From Engraulis encrasicolus (lineage: Eukaryota; Chordata; Actinopteri; Clupeiformes; Engraulidae), in assembly GCF_034702125.1 (NCBI RefSeq), contig NC_085876.1:8284364-8348363 (forward strand): DNA of 64,000 nt, read 5' to 3'. This document shows positions 21,882 to 43,421 of the stretch, in pieces. Numbering within the stretch: position 1 is the first letter of the stretch; each line of letters begins with the position of its first letter. The notes below the pieces were generated by a model, which ran no database searches, had not been told where the DNA came from, and saw only the letters and a list, made by a program, of their open reading frames with translations. The translations under genes and the position numbers were made by a program.

Positions 21882-22730
21882 CTGTGTGTGTGTGAGTGAG
21901 TGAGAGAGAGAGAGAGAGTAGTGTGTACATGTGCATGCGGTTGAACTGTGTGTGTGTGTTTGAGGGAGTATTTCTGTGTGGGAGTATGTCTGTGTGCTTA
22001 ATAATTATTTGCAGACAAAACGTCTGTCTGTAGGTACAGTACAGGTATGTTACACAGAAACAAAGGGGGGCGGGTAAGATGGACAAAGAACAACAGTAAG
22101 AATGTGTTTGAACATGTGTTGTGTGTTTGTGTAGTATGTGTACAGTATGTGTGTGTGTGTTTGTGTATTTATGCGTGTGTGTGTGTGTAGTGTATGTGTG
22201 TAGTGAGGTGTATTTGTGTGTTGTATGTAAGTATGTTTGTGTGTGTGTGTATGTATGTGTGTGTGTATAGGAGCGTTCTGGGTGTGGCGTGGCAGAGTAA
22301 TGCTGGCACATTCCTAGGCTGTGCACCACGCCTTTCCCTTCCCTCCGCTTGCCTTCCCTTCCCTCACCTTACCATACCTGTCTTGCACTGCCGCATTCGC
22401 ACTAGCTGAAAACAGCCAGACGACCACTCCCAGCCCCAGAGAAGCTGCCCCGGCGGGACAAAGGGGTCAATTGTCCCGGGCCCAGAGAAGAGGGGGTGGG
22501 GGTAGAGGGCAGAATTGGGCTCGTATTATACCATGTACAGGGTGGGGAGCCCTTTCAGATGACTTTGTCCTGGGCCTGGCCAAAGCTGTCAGCGGCCTTG
22601 CCTGGCCACATACATACATACATGGCTGCAGGTCAAATTACTCAAGAATAAGCCTGTCTGTGTGGTGACATGAAAAAGGAAATAACATTATTAATTTCTA
22701 TTGTCTTTGGATTGATTGACATGTAGTTAC

Positions 22731-22924
<194 letters not shown>

Positions 22925-23314
22925 TGTGTCTGTGTGTTGTGTGTGTGTTCATGTCTGTCTGTGTGTGAAGGGTGTGTCTGAATAGTACTCTAACCTTGTG
23001 GAGATAATTTACTTGCACTTAGGACAAAAGTACACAACATAGCCTACTATAATGCATGGAGGGTGTTATGTATGTCCCTTATGGCTCAGGTTTTAATATT
23101 TTACTCAGGGAAAAATGTGCGAATAGAAAACTGTATGCCACACAGTCATTTTGTCTTGAGGGAAAACTATAAACCCGCTTAGTCAAACTTTATGAGTTTG
23201 CTCCGCCTGGACTTGGTTTCTATGACCTTGAAACCTGGAAACTTCAAAAAGTTTCTTGCTCCAAAAGTATAGACATGCAGATTTTCCATTTGCTTCCATT
23301 TCTCTTTTTTGCAG

Positions 23315-23426
<112 letters not shown>

Positions 23427-23629
23427 CAGACGCACCACCAGACGCATGTGGACAAGCTAGGGACACCCATATGAAACAAGACAGCAAACAAGACAAATTG
23501 ATTAATAGATATGCGCGCAGGCACCCAACAACACGAACACACCGTGAAACAAAACGATTAGGCTATAGCTTCTCTTCTTCTATGTCAACCTGTTCAGTTT
23601 TTTTCTTCTGTCTTTTTTTTTTAAGACAG

Positions 23630-23874
23630 CTGTGACGTTCCATGGGAGGGGCCTCTCGATCCCAGACACGGGAAGAGGACGACTGGTAACTTTTTCCCTC
23701 GGCAGAAGGCACGGGCAAAGCAGGAATCGGCCGAGTGCGAACAGGTTTTGCAGCGCTTTGGGTGGAGTCCGCGGGGCGATGGCAGGAATGTAACCTTGGA
23801 CTTCGAATGGGAAAAGTGTGAGCAGGTCGTTGGATATACTGCCGGAGATCGAGGAGCGACTGGAAGAAATTTAG
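23630..23874 (+). promoter_or_regulatory. fam83h: CpG-rich block with strong donor: candidate fam83h promoter and noncoding first exon
   Basis: This stretch has many CpG dinucleotides (for example CCGCGGGGCGATGG) in an otherwise CpG-poor neighbourhood, and ends at TTTAG|GTGAGA (23874/23875), a near-consensus splice donor on the plus strand. The next plus-strand gene is fam83h, whose first coding exon begins with an acceptor at 35638, and FAM83H genes are known to have a noncoding first exon. Linking the two is inference; no open frame in the block resembles a known protein. Confidence 0.4.
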
Positions 23875-26370
23875 GTGAGAAGAAACTTGTGCGCAAAGTG
23901 AGCAAGGACCGTCCGTCCTCATTGTAAACATAGCCTATTGTCAAGTATCAGTGGCACCAGCCAGACTGGACAGCGTAGCTTTGCTGTATCTTTACTCTAG
24001 CAAGCTGTAATTGAAAACTAAATATTGCAAATTGCATGTTGTATTGGCTCTCCTGCTGATCTTGGTAGGTTTTCAGTCCATTGCGAACAATGGAGTAGTT
24101 TCTTCTTTGCCCATTGGAAACGTTCAACTCCTACAGGCTTGCGCATTGTCCATAGCCTACCTATTCAAGGTAGCCTATGCAGTGACCGTTGCGGACCGAC
24201 AGGTGACAAGTAGGCCTACCTTGCTGCCCCATTTGAATGTAGATAAAGTGACAGGGGGTACCATTGTGAGAGCAGATTCCGTACGTTTGAGTGGATCGAC
24301 GAAAACAGACATTGCCGTTGTTCCTAATCAGTTCGTGCCGTTATGGCGAGTGCCAACATTCAGGCGCACTGAGAGGGAAATCAAAACCAGTCATACGCCT
24401 GGGTTGGGATGAGTGTCACATAGGCCATGACAAGTGCTAGTGAACATTCATTTGAAACAATCAAGCTTGTGGTGTAGTGGTAGCCTACTTTCAAAAAACA
24501 AACTGTGAAGAACCACCAAGAGCAATTTAGGCCCTGTTGAAATGCGTTTTAGACAGCCCACCATTCGAAATAATATCAAGGATGCACTGACTGTATTGTC
24601 TTATGAGGACACCTCCATGATCTCAGATTTCAATCAAAACTCCTAATTAAATTAAGATAAATATTATCTGTCCTTTAGCCTACAAGCAAATTTGTTTTTG
24701 TGAGTTGGCAAACTTAAATTTCAACTTACTTTTTAAATGATTATAGTTGTTGTGTTACATGATGACTCACCCTGTCATTTTCACAACTGATAACTAATTT
24801 TAAAGTTCAGTCATCCTGTACCACACCAAAAAACAAGAAAGCAGGTAGGCCTACTATGGGGGGGGGAGGGGTGGGGTAGTCAATCAAGCTTTGACAGCCT
24901 GTCAAATAGTCAAATGCATCAGGTGTTGAAACACATTGTGTAGGCAGTGGAATGGCTGGACCATGAGGATGACATTACGGTCTTAATATATCAGGGAGAC
25001 ATCACTTATGCATGCTTTACATACCTGTGTCAACTAGCCTACTTATTAAGTGTGACAGCCAAGTTGTTTCTGATCATTACATGATAACAACATAGTGTAT
25101 AACCGCTTATCAGTTGTAATTTGCATATATCTACTGTAGCTTAAATGTAAACATTCTGTGTAAGAGGAAGATCATATCCTATTTGAGAATATAAATGATA
25201 CACACTTTTTGTAAGTAATGCATGATTGTATGCAGTAAAGTAAAGCATGCATAGTAGGCCTAAGCAGAGTATATAGGCCTAGGCAGAGAGACATGTGACT
25301 ATCATCATTGGAAGGGGTATTTTGTAGCCTATATAAGTTTTATAAAGTATGACTTGAAAACACCTAAAAGTAGCCTATGCATTTTAGGATGAACAACATT
25401 CACAACACAAAATCTGTATCTGTTCATGGGACCTTTAGCCTAGTCAAGATGGTAGGTGTTTGTTGTCAAGGTGGCCACCTTCTGCCAGAGGAAACCCATG
25501 ATATCTATAGCACAACCCCCCCCCCCCCCCCCCACTCCCAAAGGCACATGAAATTACATCAATTTACATAGAGAGTGTCATAATTATGAGCTAGGAATTA
25601 AAGATAACATGCCTGCCATCTATGGAGAAGTATTAACAAGGTTTTAAAATATACTTTAATGAATATACTTGATGTTTTTTTCAATATCACTTCTTTTTTT
25701 AACTTTTGGCCAACTGAGGGCCCCTAGGCTTCAGCCATATCTCCTGTGCATTAATCCGCACCACACAATAGAAGCATAGTGGAAAAGTTTCTCTTGCGAG
25801 TTTCGAGGGGGAGGAAGGGGTTTCAACCAACCCAGAACACACAAAACAAAACATGATAGTGTGTGAATAGCTAAGAAGAATATAGCAAGGACAATGGCTA
25901 TAGTAGCTATATCATATCATGTTGCCTCCTTCCATCACCATCTGTTCTGCAGCCTACATCTCTTTGTCATGGGAGACGCTTCTCATTGGCTGTTGAGCTG
26001 CAGGTAGTAGCAATCACTGCAAGATGTGATTGGTTAACATTGTGTTTTGAGAGTGACAGTGAGACTTGTGGATTGTATTTTAGTTGTCCATTGTCAGGGT
26101 CTTGTGTTGCTCGTCAACAAATTTGTCCTTTTTCATAAACATTTAACCCTGCCACTAATTTCAAATATTTACTGCTTATGCGCTTCAATGTTGGAACAAC
26201 ACACGTTTTAGTTCTGTCCCAGTGCCACTCTTGTCATTTTAACATCTACTGCCATTTAACATCAAAGGACCACAATGGAAATCAGTCTCCAAGCTTTACT
26301 GTGTTATCCTGACACTCTGTTTTTTTAATGTATTAGAACTGACAATGTCAAATGAAATCATTCATTCATT

Positions 26371-26700
26371 CAGGGGTGGAGAACCTATGTCTCGGGGTGC
26401 GTTTACGGTCCTTGAGGCCATTTCATCCGGCCCTTGACATAATTTTAATGTTAAGCAGCTTCACATGAAATATCACATATTTTGTTAAGGAATCTTAGAA
26501 ATTACATTTGCAGTACAATTAAGTTATATTTAGGGGACCCAGAGAAGGTGGGGTCTGTTTTAAAGTAGTTGCTTTCAATGTAGGCCTAAATTGCAGGGGG
26601 AAATCCTGGTTTGTGTTCATAGTACGGCCCTTGGAGTACTTCTATGGCCCTTGGAGGAATTTGAAGTGACCCCTCAAATGAAAAAGGTTCCCCACCCCTG
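26371..26700. mobile_element. non-autonomous hAT-like element
   Basis: Ends CAGGGGTGGAGAACCTATG and AAGGTTCCCCACCCCTG are imperfect inverted repeats of the CAGGGGTGGGGAACCT type seen in vertebrate hAT relics. The interior contains GGCCCTTGGAG repeats. Flanking 8-mers (CATTCATT and CATTATTG) match only in part. Confidence 0.7.
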
Positions 26701-27570
26701 CATTATTGGAACTGGGGTTGACGCTCCATATTTATGCATCATCGTGAAATACTTTGGGAACGGATGGAAATTAGGCAGGATAAAGCTGCTCAAGCCTTAG
26801 CACCATCGGAATGTCTAAATTCATGGGTGATATCTTGTGTTTTTGCAGCATGAAGGTGAATGTAGTTGACAGAGTCGATTGGGCGAGAATGTTACCCACT
26901 GGCCCTTTAACTTGAAATGCCGTTATCGTCCACAGTGCTAAGTACTAATTGTAACTACATGAAGTACCTCAAGTAATTCAATTAAAGCATCTGAAAGTAC
27001 ATTATAGGCATGTACAAGATATGTTAGGGAATGCATTAGAGCATTTTTACTAAACAGCAATGTTTTCATTTAATCAACATTAAAAAATGTGGGTTTATGA
27101 AAAAAAAAGTCCTTACTTGGTTGGCTGCTGTAATTGTAGGCATCTCTGTCTGAGCTTGATTGGTGGCACCGTTGGTGGTCGAATGACTTCAAAATCAACA
27201 AAGAGAAAGTAATTTACAACAACCTCTTGGAATAACACTTTCACTTTAACCTTCAGCTTTGGTCTCCAGCCCAGCTGGCCATTGAAACTTGGAGATTGAA
27301 GTGGTAAACAGGCAGGCTAGCAACAATTCAGTGGTTATTTGTTCTCATTCAGAATGACAAATGATATTACTGATGCTCAGGTTATTTATGTCTATCTAAT
27401 TGTATGCATATCTAGTTATGTATGTAATTACTGTATGTAGTTATGCATTTATATATGAGTTTGATGCTGTGAAATTGCAATTGTGCTTTGTAGTATATGG
27501 GAACTTTGCTTTCTTTCACAGCTTGGTTAGTAATGAGAGCCTCCTGCATATCACTACAATAAGGCTGGTA

Positions 27571-27594
27571 CATTGAGAGTATATACTCTCAATG
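27571..27594. repeat. 24-bp perfect palindrome between 8-bp direct repeats
   Basis: The left half is CATTGAGAGTAT and the right half is its exact reverse complement. GGCTGGTA occurs immediately before (27563-27570) and immediately after (27595-27602). Confidence 0.95.
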
Positions 27595-27768
27595 GGCTGG
27601 TAAGACTGGATATTGCATACTTTAATGGCAGCACACACCCTGGACACAGAGAAGAGATAGTAATAAAGAGAGGTAGCACATCGCTTCACAGACATTATGG
27701 CCACCCCCACCCCCACCTGTACACATTCAATGCCTTTATAGATGCATACACACATAGCTAACTTTATA

Positions 27769-27884
<116 letters not shown>

Positions 27885-28033
27885 CCTTCAACTTCTGGAA
27901 TAGAAAGGAAATGTGAACAAAGTAGAGCGGATAGGAGGATACAAGAACAGACAGAGGTAGATAACTGGCAGGCAGAGGTCGTAAAGTGATAAGAGATAGG
28001 GCAGCGAAGTGGCCCTCTCTGGTTACAAGCGAG

Positions 28034-28740
28034 CCCTTTAAGGCTGTTAAGGCAGTATGAATGTAGAGAACTGAGAGGTACTGAGAACTGAGATGTAGAG
28101 AACTTGTACAGTGACCCAATAGGCACTGCACTTACCCTGTTAGTACAGAGGCGCAGAACTGAAAGGTACTGCAGTTTCCCTACATTCACATTGCCACTGG
28201 ACCGTTGAGGGTTGACAGAAGGCGTGTCTGGCTGAATGGGGTTGTATTTTCATGTAGGCCTACATGCTGTCACTGTCTGATTGCCAAATGGATCTGCGGC
28301 AACCATCAAAGTTGAAAAAACTTTTGGCAGAGGCAACAGAGCCGACGGCCCCCAAAATGCATTTTGCATCCGACTATGCAGGTGAATAGGATCAGGTAAT
28401 CATCAGATCCTATGTATTATCATATTTTACCAGGCCTTAAGTACATATGAGCAATTTCTTGAAATAAGGTGTGCTGTTCCTTTAAGGCAGCACAGATGGA
28501 GCGAAACTGTTACTGATGTAAGACAGTACAGATGCACAGAGAACTGAGAAATGCTGGATTTACTGCGGCCAGGCAATACAAATGTGCAGAACTGAGAAGC
28601 ATTGCATTTATTGCATTACGGTAGTACAGATGTACGCAGCTGAGAGGCACTGCACTTAATGTGTTAAGGCAGTACACATGCACAGAGCTGAGACAACTTG
28701 GTTGAAAGAGGCGCTGCATTTACTACAGTGTATGTACAAG
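28034..28740. repeat. degenerate ~50-60 bp tandem repeat array
   Basis: Units of the form GGCAGTACAGATGCACAGAACTGAGAGG CACTGCATTTACTG recur at about 28049, 28140, 28490, 28570, 28620 and 28670 with substitutions. A unique stretch (about 28200-28485) interrupts the array. No coding meaning was seen. Confidence 0.65.
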
Positions 28741-29352
28741 TACAGATGTACACAAATGTACACACCCCTTGAACACTAAGTGATTTTCTCTGAAACGAGG
28801 ATTCCACCCACCATCCAAACAGTTCATCCTCATGCCTGCTTTAGTCTACCGATGTGGTCGAACTGATGGGATGTTGAACTAATGGACTTTCGGACAAATA
28901 GCATGGAACCCAGCTGAGATCCACAGCATTTGCAGCACAGATAACAGAGTCACTGCACTTGCTGGGTAGAGCTCACCTAGGCCATGTCTGAGAGGTCTGT
29001 GTGGTGTTCGAATGGTTTTTTCCCTACCTACACAGTCCATGTTGTGAACAAGTGATTAGGATTCTGGGCCCTGTTTCTCGAAAACATCTTTGTTAACCAG
29101 TAGGCTAGTGATGCACAGATCAATCGGCTGCTGATCATGATCGGCCGATATTGGCTAAAAACAGCCTGATTGGTATGGGCAAAAACATGCTCATCAAAAC
29201 AGATTATGTGACATAAATTACTAGCGACAATTTTCTAAGGCGAGACGTGTTAACAGAACCGGCAAAAAGACTACAGTAGGCCTACAGGTGCATCTTGACA
29301 ACACAATGACTTCTCCTGTAAAGCCGGGCATATTTTCACTCGTGGGTCTTAA

Positions 29353-29838
29353 GCTTCTGCTCACACTGCACGATGGAATTTCACTGTTTAAAAGTTCACA
29401 GCTCACGACTCACGTCCTCACACTACACGAGCCGACAGTCGGATGCGAGCAAAATGCTTCCACTGTACGACGCGACAGGCATGTTTCCCCGATCTGCAGA
29501 GGAGGGAACATGCGCACCTGAGGTGGAGATGAGGTCGCGCTCAACAGCGAATTGCACGGCCCTATTAATTTGTGCATGTGAAGTGTCAAATCGGGACGTA
29601 GCGCTGCTTTAACTGTGCGATTTACGCACGAGCCACGACCAGAATTTCAAACCGTTTTGATTTTCTTGCGACCCTGCGATTGCACGATCGTGAGGCGAAA
29701 TCGCTTGTCGTTACCCCATGTACACTGCACGATGCGAGACTCACGATTGACCTGCGATTGAACAAGAAATCGGCCCGACTCTCAAAAAGTCGTGCGAGTG
29801 CCAAATCGGGGCAAAAGTCGCACAGTGTAAGCCCAGTT
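29353..29838. mobile_element. Harbinger-like MITE
   Basis: A CpG-rich 486-bp insert rich in TCGTGC/CGATTG words. The left end reads CTGCTCACACTGCACGA, and the right end (reverse complement) CTGGGCTTACACTGTGCGA. TAA trinucleotides flank both sides (29350-29352, 29839-29841), as expected for 3-bp Harbinger target duplications. The borders are approximate. Confidence 0.6.
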
Positions 29839-30894
29839 TAAGATGTAAATCTTGCCATATGCAATGTAATGTAAGCTATGTAATGATGAAATCCCTCGAG
29901 GACCACTAACCATCAGACATCTAACAATGCAACACTCAACTGAAAATGCAGAGTATGAGAAACTTGTCAAGATGAAGCTAACAGGTTCATCCCCATCCCT
30001 TAGTCAGCAGCCGCACATGGTAGCCTAAGGCGCTGTTAACTCCAGGCTCTTTGACAGTGTTTTGCTTCTTGTATGCGGTAGAGACTATCCTAATACTTCA
30101 GTTTTATTTAAATCTTAGTTTGTTAGTTGTTAGTTGTACATAGGCTGATGCAAATTGTGATTATGATTGGTCTACCTCAATTTAGAAAATGTCAGTATAC
30201 TGTAGACAGTCAGATTACTAATAGTCTGAGGACTACTAAAAGGAAAGATTCCAATTGTTTCTGTGATGGGCAGTGATCAGTGATCGGCAGATCATCATAC
30301 CAGTTACCGACTTAGTAGATTGCCAATGCGAAATTGCATTGCATCCAAGTAAGTTGCTAACATAGCAACAACGCTGTCAAGAACCACATCCCTGGATAGT
30401 TCTGTTGTCAACATACAGTATGTAGGCCTAGTTATAAAATGAGGGTCATTTTATTTCATTCTGTGTAACCCTTATTTGCCCTGGGAACATTCCACAGAAC
30501 ATTCCAATGTTCAATAGTTACAACAGCAGGGCACAAAGTAGTCTTTTATTGGGTGTTTTAGCACTGTTGTTGGCTTCCAAACAGGGACTGTCCCTATTAA
30601 AATGTAAAACATCTGGTCACCTTCACAACTGAAGAACATAGGAAACAGACAGTGACTGTAGTGACACATCATGAAGACATGGGAAGACAAAAGTGCTTAG
30701 TTTGCAAAGTGACATGAAAAAAACATAAATTATGTGTGTACTGGCAATGTAGTGCGACATCTGGCATGTGTGGGTAGAGAAAGTGTTCAACTGTGTGATT
30801 ACTATAGGGGTTGGGCTCTATTCATTTTCAGTTATGTTATATATCAGATCTCCTTATTATTCCATACTGTATCAACATCAGCACGACTTGAGCA

Positions 30895-31271
30895 TAGGGA
30901 TGCAAACGATTAATCGATTAATCGACTTTAATCGATCAATGCATTAATCGATTAAAAAAACATTAATCGCAATTAATCGACAATTCAACTGACAAGAGAT
31001 CCAGGTGAAATGGGCATGTGAAGAGTGTGTGTGAAGAGGGGCGTGAATAGTGGGAATATTTAAATCACCTTTGGATTAAAGAATTGAAATAGAATTAATT
31101 TAAATGTGGTATTTTATCTCACTTTTTAATTAAAATTTTTAGACTTGGTAGTTTTTTTTTCGAGAAACATTGAGATTTCGGGGGGGAAACGCAGCTTATC
31201 AATTAATCGTAAGTCGATCGATAAGGCTATCAACTAATGATTAATGAATTAATCGATAATTTGCATCCCTA
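30895..31271. mobile_element. non-autonomous hAT element with intact 8-bp target duplication
   Basis: Ends TAGGGATGCAAACGATTAAT and ATTTGCATCCCTA are inverted, and CTTGAGCA is duplicated exactly at 30887-30894 and 31272-31279. The subterminal DNA is made of ATTAATCGATTAA-type words. Length is 377 bp with no coding capacity. Confidence 0.92.
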
Positions 31272-32907
31272 CTTGAGCATGATGACTGAATAAAAAAAAA
31301 CATTTGATTATTTGCCACTGAGTCCACCCACTACAGTACGTACAAATTCATATCTTTGTCCCTGAATTTTTCCTTTTTCCTCCTGTCTTTTTCCACAGTT
31401 TGTAAAGGACTAGTGTATATGCTATTCAAAGACAGTTGTTCTTGTTTGGTGTAATGGCAATGGTTGTTGTGAACTTGGAACAATCACAAGTATGAGTAAA
31501 ATAGTTACATGCTTCTCTGCCGTAATGTACTGAGAATGCACCCATTCACCAATATACAGGTATGGGTAACTCTGCCAAGAATGTACAGTTCACAGGAAAG
31601 TGGCCATTTTCAGACGGCATTGCTATACGGTAAATGTTACGAAATACATACAGCCCAGTGAAATATACCGGTGTTAACACTGTTTCCGACAACATTTGGA
31701 CCAACTCAAAATAGTGCTATGTTTACTCTTTGGTCAGTGTAACCTGTAGGCTATGTTCAGTTTTCTACACAATATTGTGTTGCCTAAATATTAAAGAGCT
31801 GTACAGTTGAAATTACACTGGCCACCAATAGAATTTTACGCTGACCTTTGACTCCACTGTTTGACTGTTTGACTTTCCGCATTGCTGGAAGTAACATACT
31901 CAATCTGGATTTCTCGGAAATACTGACACCTCGTTTTTTATTGTGTGAGCCAGCCAATTCCTCTGTGCACAAAAAACCCCAAATCTTTTAATTAACAAAA
32001 CATCACCCTGTGGACGTGTCTGTGCATGGACCCGTTTGCTAAGGAAATGCCTGAAGATGTTTTTTTGGATTCACGCATGTGGCTGTAACCGGTAGATGGT
32101 AGAAAAGCCTGGAGTAAAAAGAGTCATGATTCATTTGTAAGTAAAAGTGGGCTACATTTGAATCACAATATCTTGTTAGCGTCGTCTCAGGTGCTCACGT
32201 AGGCCTTCAGTTTTTACTCTCGTGCTGCTGAAACCGTACCCTCCCGAAGGGTGTAGAACTAGTTTCTGCACAGCAAGTGTTACAGGAGCATTCCAATGCT
32301 GATGCTCTGTTCTGACACGTTGTCTTATTTTCCTACTAACACATGAAGCAATGGCCTCTTTAACCTTTAACTAACATAATATTGTGTTATATTGCATTAT
32401 GTTACATTTACAAATATGTTACAAACTACATCAAGATATGACACCATAATTTGTAATGACACTAAGTTACTACCCCCCCCCCCCATTATCAATTACTGTG
32501 AATGTGCCAGCACTACAGTATCTAGTGTAACTGCCACACCTGTATTAGTCTACTTAATATTACTCTTGTATTCTATAGTGAATCTCTCACTTAACTGATT
32601 GTGTTCTTGTTTGAGGATAGTACACACTAGAAGAGACAAGATATCTCTGCATGTTTTGAGCATGAGTGTGCGGATGCACACACATAGCACAGTTTCGAAA
32701 CAGGTCAAAAAGTTATCATTTAGAAAACCCTTGGAGCGTGTGGGTGAGGTTGAATGGCGTATAACATGAAGGGCAGGCCTATACACTGTGACAACACGAC
32801 TTGGAGAACAGCAGCCGTTCAATGGTAGTGAGTGAGTGACTCCCTGCTTCAGGCTACAACAGTGAGTCACTGAATGCTTAGTCACAAGAGAATTCTCTTT
32901 CTCTCTT

Positions 32908-32940
<33 letters not shown>

Positions 32941-33686
32941 CTTTCCCCCTATCTCTCCCTTCTCTCTGTTGCTCTTTCTATCACTCTTTCGCCCTCTGTC
33001 TTTCTTTCTCCCTCTCTCTCTCTGAGTCACTTTCTGTAATCCTGTGCCAACCACACCAGACCACAGACCATGTTTCCGTGGCAACTAGGCAAACACACCC
33101 ATACATGCCGCCGGTCTGCTCCACTCTAATGTATTTGCGCGCGCTGTTTTCTTTTGAATCTCGACCTGACTGGGGGAAGCCATGGAAAAGTATGGAGCTA
33201 ATTGCGAGTATGGTGGAAATAATAAGCAGTCCTTGGAATAGACCGCAATGGCGTTTGTCCAGTTGATTTTGTGTGTGTGTGTTTTTTTAGAGAACCAGAA
33301 ATAGCCCAATAAAAAAGTGGGAGTTCTTTGCTCAGCAGAGCTGCAATGCTGTTCAACTTTTGAGTGGTTTCTGATGTCTTATAAACAGTTTTTACATAAC
33401 AAAACCTTCATACTGTAGAATAATATTTGGAATAAGCCAATAAACACCAGCGTGATTTCGCTAAAAGCTTCAGGATATACTGTAATTATAAAGAGGAAGT
33501 GGTTACTTTGGGATGCCCTTTCTTCCTCAGTTATCCTAATATGGCAATGCACTGTGATTCAGTGAGTTTACAGTGTCCATCTGCCTGCGTAAAAAAGTTG
33601 ATGAGGTGGCATAGACAGAGCATGTTTGATCAAGTACATGAGAGCATCACAGCAATTACAGGTCTACACACACGCGCACACACACG

Positions 33687-33689
<3 letters not shown>

Positions 33690-33762
<73 letters not shown>

Positions 33763-33800
33763 GCACACACACGTTACACACACACACACACACACACAAA
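33690..33800. repeat. (CA)n microsatellite with repeated border
   Basis: Both ends of the long CA tract carry the same CGCACACACACGTTACACAC word (about 33673 and 33761), so the border itself has been duplicated. Confidence 0.9.
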
Positions 33801-34006
33801 GGATGGATTGCGAAACTCGCACTTGCAGATGTAGAAATTGTTTTGTTGCTGTGGTTATGCAAGTGCTATCACTCCAAATAGATATAGCTCCCCTTCCAGT
33901 AGCAGTGGTGTTTACACCATAAAAACAGCCTTGTAATGTGCATCGTTGAGGGGGTGAGGGAGAATGAAGGGAAATTAGTCCTTACAGGCTACGTCTATCT
34001 TATCTT

Positions 34007-34203
34007 GGTAACACTTTAGAATAGGGATCGTGCTAGACACTTACACATGCCTTACTGACTGTATTAGTAACTTATGTTAGAAGATGTGTTCAGAAAAATG
34101 TGTCATTTGTTTATTTCAAAGGACTTAGTAAGCTCATACAGACAGGCATTAGGCATATATTATATTAGTGCCTTACATGTAAACCCTATTCTAAGTGTTA
34201 TCC
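34007..34203. mobile_element. short MITE with GGTAACACTTTAGAATAGGG ends
   Basis: The right end, read on the minus strand, is GGATAACACTTAGAATAGGG. TTATCTT is present just outside both borders, consistent with a target duplication. Length is 197 bp and it is non-coding. Confidence 0.8.
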
Positions 34204-34743
34204 TTATCTTTAAAATTTCAGTTAACAATTGATTTTCTAACATGAATCGTACATGTAAGCCATGTTCTTTGTTCTAAGCAGTCTGCTGACATTGAAGACA
34301 GAATGTCCAAACCACTCACTTCAAAGTCAATGTTTGAATTTACCCTTTGCTATTGATCCTCACTTACTTTATTAGAAGACTATACAGTGAATATACACTA
34401 AATATACAAAATCCTTCAGTAATATTTTCACAGAATAAAGATAGCCATACTTATGTATATAACCTTAACCAAACACTTCTGTCAGACAGCGAGAGAGGAA
34501 TGCCCTAACCTACGACCTGATAACTAGAAGCAGGTTCCGTCCCAGGAACTTGCGAGTTGAAAAGGGCGTGTTACAAGGTGCAGGGTGTGTCATCATTTTC
34601 TAGGTGTGTGGACATGCCACAGACAGGCAGGGCGAGTCAAAAGTCACAGATCACGAGAAAGATCACGGAAAGATGCAGAATTGTTTTTCGAGGCTATGAT
34701 TATTGTGTGGAGTAAAAAAAAAGCCAGGCGCATTATTGTCTCT

Positions 34744-34867
34744 ACACAGTGAAAGTGAAGTGTTATATCAACACTTAGGGAGTACTCTTGGACCAAATAC
34801 AAGTCAGAGAATGCTGAATCCAATCTCTAAGTGTTGAATTAGCGTCACTTTTTTTTTTCACTGTGTG
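34744..34867. mobile_element. small MITE with ACACAGTGAAA ends
   Basis: The left end ACACAGTGAAAGTGAAGTGTT and the right end, reverse-complemented (ACACAGTGAAAAAAAAAAGTGACGC), share the terminal word, and CAACACTTAG follows at similar depth in both. About 124 bp. Confidence 0.65.
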
Positions 34868-35638
34868 CTCATTTTCATTTCACCACCACAGGGTGTTCGG
34901 TAATAAGCTGTTAAGACTTAACAAATGCGGTTTGCCTGACTGCATCTCAACACCGCATACACCTACACCTGCGTGTTTAGACAACTCAAAGGCAACACCA
35001 GCCTTTCCAGTCAGCCAGCCTCTGGTGACCTTTACATGAAGTATCACTTCTATGTACTTTGGCAGGAAGGAAGCCAAACTGTGATTAGGATTAGCTGCTA
35101 TGATTTCTGATTCACCGTATGTTTTAAAAATTGCATGTAATAAATCAGTCAAAATGGGGTATTTTGTTCCTTTTAGTTCAGTAAAAGCTAAACTGAAAGG
35201 ATGGGTATTTAATAATGAAAGAGATGACTTCATTTTTTAATGCAACACACAGCTAAAATGACTAAGCCTACTTCAAAGCTCTCTACAAATTCAGTGTTTC
35301 GGAATTCTGAGTGAAACAATTGGTCATTTTCAGACTCTTGGCTACCATAAATGGTACATATTTTGTGCCGAACATCCAATAATTAGATAATAAAAAAACA
35401 TACTGTACGGGCTACGCAAAGAATCTCGTCTAGGACAAATATAACGCAATACTCAAATAGGGACAATGGCCTTTCTCTAAAACAGATATGTTCCCATAAT
35501 CACCAGGGGAACACATGGAACAATTCCAAGGGCCCAGTTCTGACAGGAATCCGTTTGAGGAGGAAATACATGATATATTTTGATGGTATTTTTCTAGCAG
35601 TGCCTTTGATAATCAAAATTGTTTTTCTGCCTTCTAGG

Positions 35639-43421
<7,783 letters not shown>

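Noticed and set aside
24011..24412. Plus-strand frame of 133 codons just after the CpG-rich block
   Set aside because: It begins beyond the donor at 23874, has poor start context and no family similarity, and lies in the probable first intron of fam83h.
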